Positions 44,881-56,461 of a DNA stretch of 64,000 nt are shown piece by piece. The notes below the pieces were generated by a model that did no database searches, had not been told where the DNA came from, and saw only the letters and a list, made by a program, of their open reading frames with translations. Location: NCBI GenBank assembly GCA_039090855.1, contig CM077013.1, positions 140,389,240-140,453,239 on the forward strand. Reading direction: 5' to 3'. This DNA comes from Macrothele yani. Lineage: Eukaryota > Arthropoda > Arachnida > Araneae > Macrothelidae. Position numbers and translations under genes: made by a program. Numbering within the stretch: position 1 is the stretch's first letter; each line of letters opens with the position of its first letter.

Positions 44881-46312
44881 GGCGCCAACTTGAAAAGTTA
44901 TTAGAGGTTCCGGAAATGTTTAATCGAATTACCCATGCATTTTTCAAAGTATTTAAGTCTGATATAAATTTCATCCAGTCAGATTATCTGGCAGAATAAG
45001 ACGCTTGAAATGCTAAAATGAAGCAAATTATAGTAAATTACAGAATTTTATTTTCTCTAGAAAATTATTTATTTTTTGTAGTTTGCTTTTGTACGCGCGA
45101 TAGTATTGTATACAAAACACAGATACTGTGTGAATTTCCAACTCAATTGTCTTATAAAAGTAACAAAAACATGTAAAATTTATTGTACGATTTTTTTACC
45201 AATTTTAAAAATGCCAACAATTTTTTTCTTCAAATGATTTCTGAGTTAAAATAGGAGGTTAGAAGGGTGAGAATATGGCATCAGCCGCACGCCCTGCGCT
45301 TTCCGTGGGTTCTACTTCGTATCAGCTGTGTATGCCCAGTATGCCCAACTTGGGCTGCTTCTGTACTTTTCTATGGGGAATTTTTTTTACTCTAGATAAT
45401 TATTATTTATTTCTTTGAAGAGATTTTAGAGGCACTTGTGCAGCATGTATAGTCAGGAATAAATGATACCGAAATATACATGCACATAACTTAAAATTTG
45501 CAAAAAGTTACAGAAATACTGTTTATTATTTTCTAAAAAAATAGACAAAATTAAATAAATTATGCATCTTCGGCCGGAAGTGCATATTGCGTATTAATTA
45601 ATCACGGCCTTGCTGAAGCTGTGGGAGCCTTGTTGACCTTCAGGGTCTGCTGCAGAGAGTAAGAGACGGCCGCTATCAACCTGTGCTCCAGCACAGGTCT
45701 TCAGGAAGTGACGTCACGTCACTGAATTCTCCCAACCCGGAGGGCGCAAGGAACTAGATGATCAGATTTGGCTTCACCAGCGGCTGCTGATGCCATCTTC
45801 TCTCTCTTCTAAACTCCTTGGTCCCTGATTGCCCTAAGATAGGGTTGGTCAACTGACTGTACAACATATTTCCGCCTTTATCACTATGACCTCGAATAGA
45901 TTGTCGATTCCGAATGTAGAGCTAGACTTTTGTATTTTGTGGGAACCCAGGTTAGCCGAAGAAATTTCTTTTATAAAGAAGGCAGTTTTAAATGATCTTA
46001 AGTAACGGTACTTGAGGTATTGTCTGTCGCGTCAGATTTGATGAGCACGAACAAACACTAATTCTTTTTTGAGGCACAATAAACAGTCTGAAGGGTAAAT
46101 TTCTATACACACTTTCCATATATAGTAAACGGGGAGCGAATAATAAAAACTTGAAGAATTGATAACGAAAAACAAAATTTACGCACATATGCGTACGTGT
46201 ATTTTCCCCACGAAATACGAGCAAAAATATTAGGGGTTCGAGAAACCCACAGCAAACCCATTGAGGGTTAAAAAAGTGTCTCGAACCCACGAAGTCGGCC
46301 CCTATGATCGAA
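44881..46312. other. No recognisable gene
   Basis: AT-rich DNA with a GC-richer patch at 45600-45790. Short frames only, and no repeat ends found. Confidence 0.45.
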
Positions 46313-46760
46313 ATCGGATAATGTGGATAGCTCCCCCATTTTGTGTTCCAGCTATTGTATATTGTGTTACCTTAAGAAACCGGGTACTTAAATAATTGTA
46401 CATGTGATTGTATTATGTCTATGTATCAGCCTGTTGATCTCTTAAGGAAAAAAGCTTATAGCTATCGATAGTAAATTTTATATTTTGGAGTTTTATGAAA
46501 TATTATGAAGCAGTACATTTCACTTTTCCTTAAAGCTAATTGAAAGTCATTGCCAGTTTAATAAGATCTGAAGTTCCAAAGCATTCTGTTGCTTCGAAAA
46601 ATCACGATGAAAAAAATACGTAAGTGTAATAAGTCTTCCTAGAGAAAATATAAAATTATTACAAACCGATTCAAAATAATAATAAACCCCAACAGAAAAT
46701 AAAATTCCTAATTGTACTAATTCACCCACATTAGTGAAAAGATATGTCATCATCAATCAA
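46313..46760 (+). repeat. S repeat, copy 1
   Basis: Aligns by eye over ~430 bp with 52890-53320 (ccgggtacttaaat, tgatgtctatgtatca-like, ttgaaagtca, aaaatcac, aaaataaaattatta). AT-rich and non-coding. The class is unknown. Confidence 0.7.
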
Positions 46761-46839
46761 ATAGGGTTGTACATGAGCGGACTTCACGTGGGGTACTGGC
46801 TGCGCGGTAAGACTACCTGTTCCGCTGTAGCTGGTTATA

Positions 46840-46983
46840 TATTGATTTATTTTTATTGAAGGTTTAACGACCACCGTGAGCAACTCAATGGGCTATAAAC
46901 AGTCGCCCGTCCCTAATTTAAGGTCACTGGTTCGAGGGAAGGGAGAGAGCCAGTGCCGTAAGACAAACACAACATCCATGCCT
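46840..46983 (-). mobile_element. 5'-truncated SINE with 12-bp target duplication
   Basis: Antisense copy that lacks the whole tRNA-like head: it stops at 'catgcc', just before the B box region. It is flanked by identical tagctggttata at 46828-46839 and 46984-46995, so the truncation happened at insertion. Confidence 0.9.
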
Positions 46984-47297
46984 TAGCTGGTTATAACCTC
47001 CCCAGGGTTGAGGGAAAAAAAGGACTTTCTGTACGGTTGAAGATCAAAGTTTTTGCAAAATTTCAGTAAAAATACTGAGTATCCCAAAGCAGATTTTTTC
47101 TGAAATAAACGGAATCACTGTCTACGGAAGTTCTGTCAAAATACTGAAGTTAGAAAAAACGGAAACTTTAGAAACGGATATTTCGTTAAAAGGAAGACAC
47201 CTACCGGAAACTTTGATGCACGTTATTTTAAAAAAAAATTCCGTTAACTCACAACATTTTTTTTACAGTTCACACATTTTTAAATAGATGTATTAAA

Positions 47298-47523
47298 AGA
47301 GTGAATGAATATGAGCATCTACTATGCATGGCTTTTACTGATTACGAAAAGGTTTTTGATACCGTGAAACCATCAGAAGCTATAATGTCTTTAAAATACC
47401 GCGGTACTGAAGATGCATATACGTATTACATTACCAATAGTACCTGTGATAGTGCAAAAGTTAGAGAGTTCAAGGACACAGCACATATAAAAATTAGATA
47501 GGGATTGAGACAAGGGAACATCA
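47298..47523 (+). pseudogene. RTE LINE reverse transcriptase fragment
   Basis: Reads 'YEHLLCMAFTDYEKVFDTVK' and later 'AHIKIR', stop, 'GLRQGNII'. This matches the RTE copy at 61940-62160 (LPLCMAFIDYEKAFDSVKPS to GVRQGDTIS). Only about 75 codons are kept. It ends where a Tc1 begins at a TA. Confidence 0.88.
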
Positions 47524-47739
47524 TACACTCTCTGATCAAAAGTATCCTGACATTTGCCGTGTAATAGGAAAGGAATAAGCAGTAGCGTGCCCAATCGGGT
47601 GATACGGGCATTAAATTCCTCCTCCCTCCCTGAAAAGTTAGTAAATGCACTCATAACACATTTAATTGTTTAAAAAAATAAATTTCGTAACCTCCCCCTC
47701 CCCCCAGAAAACAATTCTGGTCACGCTAGTGGGAATAAA

Positions 47740-49080
47740 TATCAAGTTAGTCTACCCTTTGCTGCTATCACAGCCTCCACTTTGCTGGAAAGGTCCTCCA
47801 CTAGATTTTGGCACGTTGCTGCAGCAATCGTCTTTCATTCTACCACAAGAGCATTAGTCAGGTCGATCACTAATGTCGGGGAAGGGGAAGGGGAAGGGAG
47901 GGGGGGGTTCGGCCTGGCTCGCAGTTGGCGTTCCAATTCATCCTAAAGGTGTTCCATGGGGTTGCGATCGAGACTTTGCGCAGGACAGTCAAGTTCTCAC
48001 AACTCGTTTCATCAGACACAGACCTTGATTTGTGGACTGGGACAATGTGCAGTTGGTAAAGGAAAAATCTTTTACCGAACCGTCTTCATAATGTTAGGAG
48101 CAAAGAATTGTCGATAATGTTCCTATTTAGTTCTCCGACACCAATTTCATCAAACACGGACTTCGCTTTGTAGACTAGGACACTGCGCAGTTGGTAAAGG
48201 AAAAAGCCTTCACAAAACCGTCGCCATAACGTTTCTCCGACACCCATTTCATCAAACACAGCCCTCGCTTTGTGAACTGGGACACTGTGCTGTTGGTAAA
48301 GGAAAAAGTCTTCACCGGACAGTCGCCATAGTGTTTAGAGCAGAGGGCTGTCTGGCAAGTCCTTATTATTTAGCTCTCCGACATCCACGCCATCAAATAT
48401 ATACCTCGCTTTGTGGACTGGGACATTACGCAGCTGGTAAAGAAAAATGTCTTCACCGAACTGTCGCAATAGTGCTAGGAGCAAAGAATTGTCGGGAATG
48501 TCCTTATTTATTTAGTTCTCCGACACCCATTTCCTCAAACACGGAGCTTGCTTTGTGGACTGGGACACTGTACACTTGGTAAAGGAAAAAGTCTTCGCCG
48601 AACCGTCACCATAGCGTTTATAGAAGAGAATTGTCGGGAATGTCATTATAGTCCGCAGCGTTACGATTTCCTGGTACTGAGACTAGTAGGACGCCTTCCA
48701 AACCATGAAAAACAGCCGCAGAGCGTGATGCCTCTTCCACCATGAAGACCAATTCGTTTCATATATCAGCGAGCCGTTATGGAGCTGGCGTTGCTTACCG
48801 AGACATTTTAGGACTTGGCGGTGACAGTTGAAACTGAGGACAGGCGTTTTTATTGTACCACTCGCTTCAGCACTCGTTGATTTCTCCCTATCATTTTCTC
48901 AAGTCGCGATTGCGATGTTGTTGCTCCTAGAATTTCCCATTTAACATCGCTTACAGTTGATGGGAGCAACTGCAATAGAGCAGAAATTTCGCGAACTCGT
49001 TTGTTATTAAGATGGCAACTTATGACCGTGCCACGTCGAAAGTCACTAAGCTCTGTCGCCTGACCCATTCTGCTACTCAT
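47740..49080 (-). pseudogene. Tc1 transposase, fragmented by tandem repeats
   Basis: The minus strand starts at 49068 with 'MGQATELSDFRRGTVISCHL' and 'VREISALLQLLPSTVSDVKW', the paired-like DNA-binding domain. Large parts of the middle are missing. The 48000-48660 array is built from the segment that normally encodes the region around the QHDNAPVHKA block. Near 47760-47800 the C-terminal 'VEAVIAAKG' can be read. It cannot be translated as one protein. Confidence 0.75.
48000..48660. repeat. ~140-bp tandem array (5 units)
   Basis: 'tgtggactgggacac' or close variants begin at 48031, 48169, 48271, 48412 and 48554. The spacing is 138, 102, 141 and 142; the short unit has an internal deletion. Units are diverged by several percent. 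Confidence 0.88.
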
Positions 49081-49120
49081 ACTTGTGTATGCTTTTTGCG
49101 AGGCTTCGTCCGTCTTTTAA

Positions 49121-50483
49121 TGCCTATGTGATGAGTTCGAAATGGGCCGGTATAGGCCGGCATGGCATACCGGCACTTCTTTTTTCATAATATTTCACAC
49201 CGGCACTTTTTTTACCCGGAACATACATACCGGCACCAATTTTAGTAGTGGGAACTGAAGAAATTAATATTTTAAATTAATTTTTATTTTATCGTTTTGT
49301 CTTTGACTTTGAGCGCGCATTCTTAAACATAGAATCCTTATGTGCCTCCTGCCGTTGAGAAACAGTTGTGTGGGAAACGTAAAGGGTAGCGGAGCGGTGT
49401 GTGGTGTACACATGAGCTTTAAGTTCAATCCTTAAAAGAATGGAAATGAAGATACCCAATGGTTGTTTCAAATTTCTGTGTTAATAACTTGTGAACCAGA
49501 ACACAGCTGTCAAATCTGAGTATGGCAATCAATTTCTGAGAAAATTCTGGTCTTGTTTGATATGCAACATGACCCCCTTACCATTTGAAAAATTTGACCT
49601 TGATCCAATATGGCGGATATCAAGATGGTGGCCATGTTCCGGAAATAGCCTAAAAGATAGGCACCCGTCATCGATTCTTTGGTGGAGTATTCAGATATTT
49701 CATTTTCCCTCCCGTTTCTGAAATACAAGGGTGTCTTGCGACTTTTGACTCACCCTGTATATAAAATTCCAGTCGTTAAACAAAACACACAAAAAAAACC
49801 CCATAAAAATAAGTAACGTTCGCAGTATGGGTACAAAGTATATCTACCAGTAGGCGATTGTTTAACTCAAGCAGAAATTCTAAGTGTTGCGAAAACATCC
49901 ACTTGGACTACGAACGGATATTTCTGCTTTTTTTCAGTCCAAAGCTAAAATTGGGTTTATCTTTAATAGGTCTTTTTGGGGTCTTAATTGAGGAAAGCAC
50001 TGCGAAATGAGTTCAGTGCTAGAGGTAAATTAATTTCAATGACCGGGAGTTCATGGCCGTCAAATTACGACTGTTACTTACTGTTGATCACACAGTTGCA
50101 GTAATCGCTTCCTTGTCATCGACACAAAGAATAATGCGACATTTATTCGTGAATAGAGGAAGCGTTGTGATAAACTGCTAGTAATTTAGAAACACAGCTA
50201 AAATTTGGGTGAAAGAAAATCTGTACAACGAGACTCATGTCATATGCAATAATAGCAATTATTCATATTAACCTTTTCACCTGCTTTCATCTCTATCTCA
50301 TTTAAATACGAGATGACTTTAAGTTACAAGGTCGAAGTTGTTTTTTGTTTCTCTTGCAAACGCGTCCGGAGATGTTATTAGCAGTGTGTTAAGGAATGTC
50401 ACTCTTCAAATGTCTAAAAGTTCTTTGTGAGTCTTTCGCAGAAATGGAATCACAGCGCATCTTCGTATTAATGGTGTACACAA
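49121..50483. other. No gene; several unclassified repeat-like patches
   Basis: Positions 49140-49250 contain reiterated 'ccggcac' and 'ataccgg' motifs. Positions 49570-49760 (gatccaatatggcggatatc... gactcaccctgtatat) look like a dispersed repeat end. No domain is recognised. Confidence 0.45.
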
Positions 50484-51415
50484 AATTCACGAGTCATTTT
50501 CCATGATTCCTTTCGCGAATTAACGAAGCATTTTCTGATTCAACCTTTTCCGTAAAATAACGAAAAAAACCTGAAATTTATGGATTTTTTTACACAAGAA
50601 TTGACAGAAATACTCCTGTTAACTTTCTCCGGTTAATAACGAAACATTGCCGTTTTTTACGCTTTCCAACCGTAGGTTGAAGAAGCGTATATGCTCCAGC
50701 TTCGTCTGTCTGTCTGTCCGACTGTCCGCACGATAACTTGTGTAAAAATGGTTCGATTTCGATGAAATTTTAGTGTGTCGTAGGGAACCACCTGGGGACG
50801 AACTCTATTGAAAAATGCGCGAAATAGGGTCAAAGGCCAGGACATAGGAGCGGGATCCATTCCATTGCCCTTATGCGTCATAACTTGCGTACAAATCGTT
50901 CAATTTCGGTGAAAGTTTAGTATGTGGTAGGCGACCACCTCCGCACGAAACCTATTGAAAATGGACGAAATGGGGTCAAAGGTCACGACATAGGAGCGGG
51001 ATCCATTCCATTGCCCTTATGTGTCATAACTTGCGAAACAATGGTTCGATTTCGGTGAAATTTCAGTATGTGGTAGGATACTACTTGGTAACGAACCCTG
51101 TTGTAAATGGGCGAAATGGGATCAAAGGTCAGGACATAGGAGCGGGGTCCATTCCATTAACCTTATGCGTCATAACTTTCGTAAAAATGGTTCGATTGAG
51201 ACCAAACTTTATCATGTTGCTCCGGAAGTATACTTTACCGGTTATGTTGAATATCATCGAAATGGGGTCAAAGGTCAGGGCATAGGACCGAGATTTATTC
51301 TACAGGCGTTATCCTCATAACTTAAGTAATGATTTCTGGTACTGTATGTTGGAAAGCGTATCATAATAAATGCATTGCATGAGTTTACTAACTTGTTTGT
51401 ATATTTAAGGGAAAA
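50484..51415 (+). repeat. R repeat, longest copy
   Basis: Upstream AT-rich part, 'ccaaccgtaggttgaagaag' at 50668, (tctg)n, then four to five ~145-bp units. Exact DR1 motifs lie at 50973-50985 and 51265-51277, with near-matches at about 50829 and 51117. It ends 'gcattgcatgagtttacta'. Confidence 0.88.
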
Positions 51416-51591
51416 TTCTGTTCTCACTTTTTCCGTATCCCTATGACTGAAATTTCCAGTAATAGGAGCGGTTCGTGGAAACGTGCTTGAGGTTTGATAA
51501 ACTGCTAAATTTCAGTCGTCTGTGGGAGGATCTGATTTTAAAAATCTGTTGCGAGATCGGATATTGTGGATAGTTCTTCGCATGATAAGTA

Positions 51592-52849
51592 CACTGGAGA
51601 AAAAATTAATCACCCCTAACAGAAATGACAGTAGGAAGTTACCGGTTGCACAGAGAGCGCCGTGATAGCATTATTGGGAGATAAAATAGCACTGACGTGG
51701 TCTACAGGGACATTTCTGTCTCGTGCAATGGTGAAGAGCAACGTCTGTGTTGAATCTAGTCTGCAATATGGGTCGTAACACAGACGTTACTGAGTGGCAA
51801 AATGGAGCCATCGTGTTTGGCCGTGCTCACGGACACAAAGTGAATGAAGTCACCCAATTTGCTAGTGCGTCGAAGCGTACTGTCCAGTGGGTCTACAAAC
51901 AGTGGTGTAGTTCCCGGTCAACTGAAAATCGGCGACGTAACTGTGGTCGGAAACGATTCTCTCCAACAAGGAGATAATAGTTTCACGCTTAGTAACTGCA
52001 AATCGATTTCTAAACAGGCAATAATTGCTCCAAACAGTCACTTAAAGTCTACTTCAACGAATTTCCGAAAGGATATTGCAACAAGAACTGCGTGCGATGG
52101 ACATCTCTAGCAGAGTACCACGGAACAGGCCTCTTTTAACAGCAAGTCACAAAGTCCCACGTTATCAATGAGTTCAGAGGCACCAAAACTTTACAGTGGA
52201 GGATTGGAAACAAGTAGTTTGGCCTGATGAGTCTCGTTTTTGTTTGTACTCCAATGATGGGAGGCGACGAGTGCATCGCAGGCCCAATGAAGCCTTTAAT
52301 CTTGATTGTGTCAAAGGTGTTGTTCAAGCTGGAGGGGGTTCTGTGATGTTTTGGGGATGCTTTTCGTACCACGAAATGAGCCCTCTCGTTGCGGTGACAA
52401 TGAATTTAAACCAGCATGCGTACCTCCGCATTATGAGTGACGAAGTGTTGCCCTTTGCCCTACATCTCCAAGAGCAGCATCACATTGCCACTCCTGTCTT
52501 CCAAGACGGCAATTTCCGTGTGTACAGGGTTAAAACTGTATCTGAGTGGCACGATGAACAACCAGCAACACTGTCTCAGCTCGACTGGTCCGCCAAATCT
52601 CCAGATTTAAATCCTATTGAAAATCTGTGGGCTCATTTGAAACAGAGTGTGAAATGCCGGAATAGACGCCCACGTACTCTGGCGGAACTTCGGGACCATT
52701 TGACGCACGAGTGGATGCAAATGGACGTTCAATACATCCACAACCTCGTGGTCTCTACCACACCGGATTCATGCAGTTATCAAGGTAAGAGGCGCCGTCA
52801 CCTCTTATTAGGTAAGTTCTGACAGGGGTGACTAATCTTTTGTCCGGTG
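51592..52849 (+). mobile_element. Tc1 element
   Basis: 1258 bp. Terminal repeats: left 'cactggagaaaaaattaatc'; inverse of the right 'caccggacaaaagattagtc'. TA at 51590-51591; the right duplicate has become TG. Confidence 0.9.
51768..52822 (+). pseudogene. Tc1 transposase, second catalytic block eroded
   Basis: MGRNTDVTEWQNGAIVFGRA starts at 51768, and the helix-turn-helix half breaks at about 51977. A single open frame of 208 residues covers the catalytic half (52196-52822). It has WPDESRFCLY (first D), 'GGGSVMFWGCFSYHEMSPLV' and 'AKSPDLNPIENLWAHLK' (final E). The second block reads VFQDGNFRVYRVKT, where QQDNAPVHRA is usual: the aspartate remains, but the conserved asparagine and histidine are lost. 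The C-terminal 30 residues are also atypical. Confidence 0.88.
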
Positions 52850-53320
52850 TGCTTACTTAGGTTATTGTGGCAACGGATATTCCTTTCCCTCTCCTCGGAT
52901 TTCGTGCACTATTTTGTATATTGCGTTACAGTACGAAACCGGGTACTTAAATTATTGTATGCACGATTGTATGATGTCTATGTATCATTATGTGGACCTC
53001 TTAAGACAAAAATTATCATAGCTATCAAAAGTAAATTCTATGTTTAGGGGGTTTATTAAATAATACTATGGAGCAGTGTATTTCGTCTTTTCTTAAACGT
53101 AATTGAAAGTCAATGTTAGTTTAAAAATATCTGGAGTTCCAAAACATTACGTTACTTTGAAAAATCACTATAAAAGAAAAGATGCAATTCGGGATAAGTC
53201 CTCCTATAACGAAAATAAAATTATTATAAACCTATTCGGAAAATTAGTAAGCTCACACAGAAAATAAATTGTTTAATTTGTCCGCATTAATATCGGAAGA
53301 CATTTCGTCATCGCGCGGTT

Positions 53321-54392
53321 CGAGTCATCTTCATTTCTACCTTATACGTGACTGTGTTCTAAACGTCTTTCTGGGTCAATCGGTAGCACACTTTGTTGTC
53401 GTTGAGGACGTACCCAGTTCGAACTCAACCAGGGGCAAAAGTATTCGTTAACATCCTACGCCAGGGAAACATCGCTGATAGAAGGACTGAATAGTAACAC
53501 TATACTAGTGATCCGATTTATTGGCGTATGAAAATATACATAAGCGCTTCCAAGCTTTCGCACACCAACCAGATGGCTTTTTCATGGAAGTTAGACAGAA
53601 ACTGCAAACTGGATAATACGACGTTATATTCAATTAAAGATACGAGGTGTCAAGTTGGTTGTACATACACGCAGCATCCTGGTAGGGAGAAGGCGTTACT
53701 TGAAGCACTGGTTCCGAATTCGTGGCAACTCGAGTGAGACACTCTCATGGCAAGTATCACTGTTGGTAATGACCTCCAAGGTTTACATTTAGGGCTACAG
53801 TAGGTAGCTAATTTCTTTATATCTTCCCACATAGGAGTAGAGGATTTGAATTTGACTTCTCTGGAAAGGGCCGTGGCTACCTTTGTCGCAATGGAAGCAT
53901 TTTTAGTCAAGTTATGAGGATAATGTCTGTGGAATAAATCTAGCACCTGTGCCCTGACCTTTGACACCATTTCGATTATATTTGACAGAATTGGTTCAGT
54001 ATACCTCCGGAACAACATACTAAAGTTTTGTCGCAATAGAAGCATTTTAGTCAAGTTATGTTTACTAAAGTTAGTAAGTAACAAATTTAACGCAAACCAG
54101 AAGTTTCAAAGTGTTGTTAAAACGGTGTTCAACCTTTTCTTTTGTGATAATCAATAACAGTCTATTTTAAATTCTGTTCACGCTACATTCTCTTGCTGAA
54201 ACTAAAACTCAGTTTAAATCGTGAAGTGGAAAATACAAAATCTTTGTTACAGTGTTTGACCGAACTTATTTATTTAATACGATTTATAGCCCCCGTTAAA
54301 AATGCACACATCGTTACAGTTTATTGAAATACAGGCAGATGTTTCAGTACGTTGGAGCGAATTTTAAGAAGTAGATTATATATATATATATA
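53321..54392. other. No gene; partial R repeat on the minus strand
   Basis: Positions 53895-54090 are one or two antisense R units (ccctgacctttgacacca, actaaagttttgtcgcaat). The rest shows only short frames and ends in a (TA)n run at 54378-54392. Confidence 0.6.
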
Positions 54393-54424
54393 CACTGAAG
54401 AGCAATTGAATTAGAGATACCTGT

Positions 54425-55495
54425 CTAGTAACGTGTAGTACCACCTTTCGTCCTGATGACGGCGGCGAATCGTCTCGGCATGGACTCGACAAGACACCGG
54501 AAGCGTTGGAAAGCCATACGGATCCACGACCCCTGAACAAGCTCCCACAGTTCACGAAGATTTGATGGAGGGGGGTCAGAGCTTCGAACCTCTCTCTCGA
54601 TGGCATCTCAGATGTGCTCGATGGGATTGAGGTCAGGTGACCTAGCTGGCCAGGGAAGCGAGGTCACGTCGGTGCTGTGCTCATCCAACCATTCGGATAC
54701 AATTCGGGAGCGATGGTACGGTGCATTGTCTTGTTGCAAGATGAGGTCCCCAGTGGGATGTTGAAGACGCACAAACGGGAGCAAATGGTCGTCCAGGATA
54801 TCCCGGTAACGTTGACCTGTGAGGGACGATGTCTCACGTAGCAGGGGTACCATTTCAGTCCACGTAAACAGTCCCTAGACGAGAATGCCATCCCCACCAG
54901 CTTGAAGAGTTCCCAGCAGGGTACTCTAAGGGAACTCTTCAAGCTGGTGGGGATGGCAGTTTCATGTGGCTTGCGCCGTACTAGTATCCTGCCATCCGCA
55001 TGTACCAACGTGAATCTCGACTCATCAGTCCAGGCAACATTTTTCCACATGTCTAGGGTCCAGTGGCGGTGTTCCCGCCGCCATGCTAATCTTTGCACCC
55101 TGTGATGTGCTGTCAGCAGCGGTACCCTCGTGGGACGATGGCTTCTGTACCCCATAGCGAGGAGATGGTTCTGGATGGTGTGACTGCTTACAAGTTTTTG
55201 TGCACCAGCGTTAAATTGGCGAGTGATTTCTTGCACTGTGGCCCGTCTTTCCGCTGCGCTGTTACAATGCGAGCTAGCCGACGATGACTCCGCTCATCCA
55301 CACGCTGTTGTCCACAGCAGTTGGCCCTTGCAGGGATGGTTTTACTGGATTCGATGTACTCACGGTGCACCCGTGACACAGTGGTTCGTGAAAATCCCAG
55401 TGCCTGCACGACGTCCGAGATAGAGTGACCCATTCGTCGGGCGCCGACAATTTGTCCACGATCAAACGCGCTTAGATCCTTCGTCTTACCCATAC
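54425..55495 (-). pseudogene. Tc1 transposase with an inverted duplication
   Basis: MGKTKDLSAFDRGQIVGARR starts at 55493. The helix-turn-helix and linker are readable to about 54970, with 'WTDESRFTLVHADGRILVRR' (first D). A 29-bp inverted copy at 54886-54958 then scrambles the reading. Afterwards 'LILQQDNAPYHRSRIVSEWL' (second D) and 'SPDLNPIEHI' (final E) are found in another frame, followed by a stop. It ends at a TAG at 54425. The protein was about 345 residues originally. Confidence 0.9.
54886..54958. repeat. 29-bp perfect inverted duplication
   Basis: Arms 54886-54914 and 54930-54958 with a 15-base spacer. The sister element at 30382-31587 lacks the inverted arm, so it arose in this copy. 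Confidence 0.9.
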
Positions 55496-55630
55496 TGCAT
55501 CCGACTCTTACTGATTCCAGTCGCATCACTCCTTATATTGTCGGATCGCTGCATACGTCATATCGTTTCCGTTTACAGGGCCACATTTGCATAACGCCAG
55601 CTGTCTCTAATTCAGTTCCTCTTCAGTGTA

Positions 55631-56461
55631 TAACTGGGTGCATATTCCCAACTGAAGCTCTTTGACAAGAGTTTAGTAATTTCGGATAATTGAGATAGTC
55701 GTCCGAATTTGCATCTTGATGGTACTCTTGCAAAACTGTCAGGTAAATTGTCTGCGTGGGGAAATTTCCTGGTAAAAAGGGAAATTTCAACAAATGATGT
55801 CGGAATTTTCGTCTTGAGTTGTTGACATCACTGCCTAGGAAGCTTACCGACTACTTTTGTTACCCATTTTCATTACATCGAAATTTTTAACTTGGGCTTT
55901 ACTTTAGTGCTGTAGGGAAGGATGCATAGCATCAGGCAGACAAAAGAATCTCTTAGCTTTAATGATCAAAACAACCTTAAGGCGATAATAAATTCTGGAA
56001 ACGCTCCCCTGGTAGTCACTAATAGTTGACTAAAAGCTAGCAGACTGTATTCTGGCCAATGTTGTTCACCTTTGCTGAGTTACCATAGCAGAGAATAAAA
56101 GAACGGATTGATCATAAGTTCATGTTGATTTATTCAGTAGTGTATATTACGGACATTAAGCCGCCCCTTCATACTGCTGCCCCAACCCCCCGCTTTCCGC
56201 CTACTGCTGAAGGGTTACAAATATTACCTGATCCTGATAAATGGAAATGTCCTCGTTAAATCCTGAGATCTTATTTGATTTTGCTCTTTGCTGGTTAAAA
56301 TTGATAATCATATCTTTAAACTCACTCATTCATTGCATTTTATTCGTTAAAAACGATCAAATTAACTTTGAATTAATATTGTGCTAAGAAGAAGTTTCTG
56401 TTTTGGTCGTTAAATCCTAGATCTCGCTAAATGCTGGCTCTTTAAAAACGATTCTGTCGCA
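55631..56461. other. No recognisable gene
   Basis: AT-rich spacer between two Tc1 elements. Nothing identifiable. Confidence 0.5.

Larger units (their letters stand above)
47526..49120 (-). mobile_element. Tc1 element, one end lost
   Basis: The left terminal repeat 'cactctctgatcaaaagtat' starts after TA (47524-47525). The matching right end was not found near 49120, so that side is truncated or mutated. It carries a transposase pseudogene and a ~140-bp tandem array. Confidence 0.72.
51475..53320 (+). repeat. S repeat, copy 2, split by a Tc1
   Basis: Positions 51550-51590 (tcggatattgtggatag) match 46313-46335, and 52890-53320 match 46345-46760. The Tc1 at 51592-52849 sits between the two parts. 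Confidence 0.68.
54393..55628 (-). mobile_element. Tc1 element, sister of 30382-31587
   Basis: 1236 bp. Terminal repeats: left 'cactgaagagcaattgaatt'; inverse of the right 'cactgaagaggaactgaatt'. TA at 54391-54392 and 55629-55630. A local inverted duplication lies inside. Confidence 0.93.
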
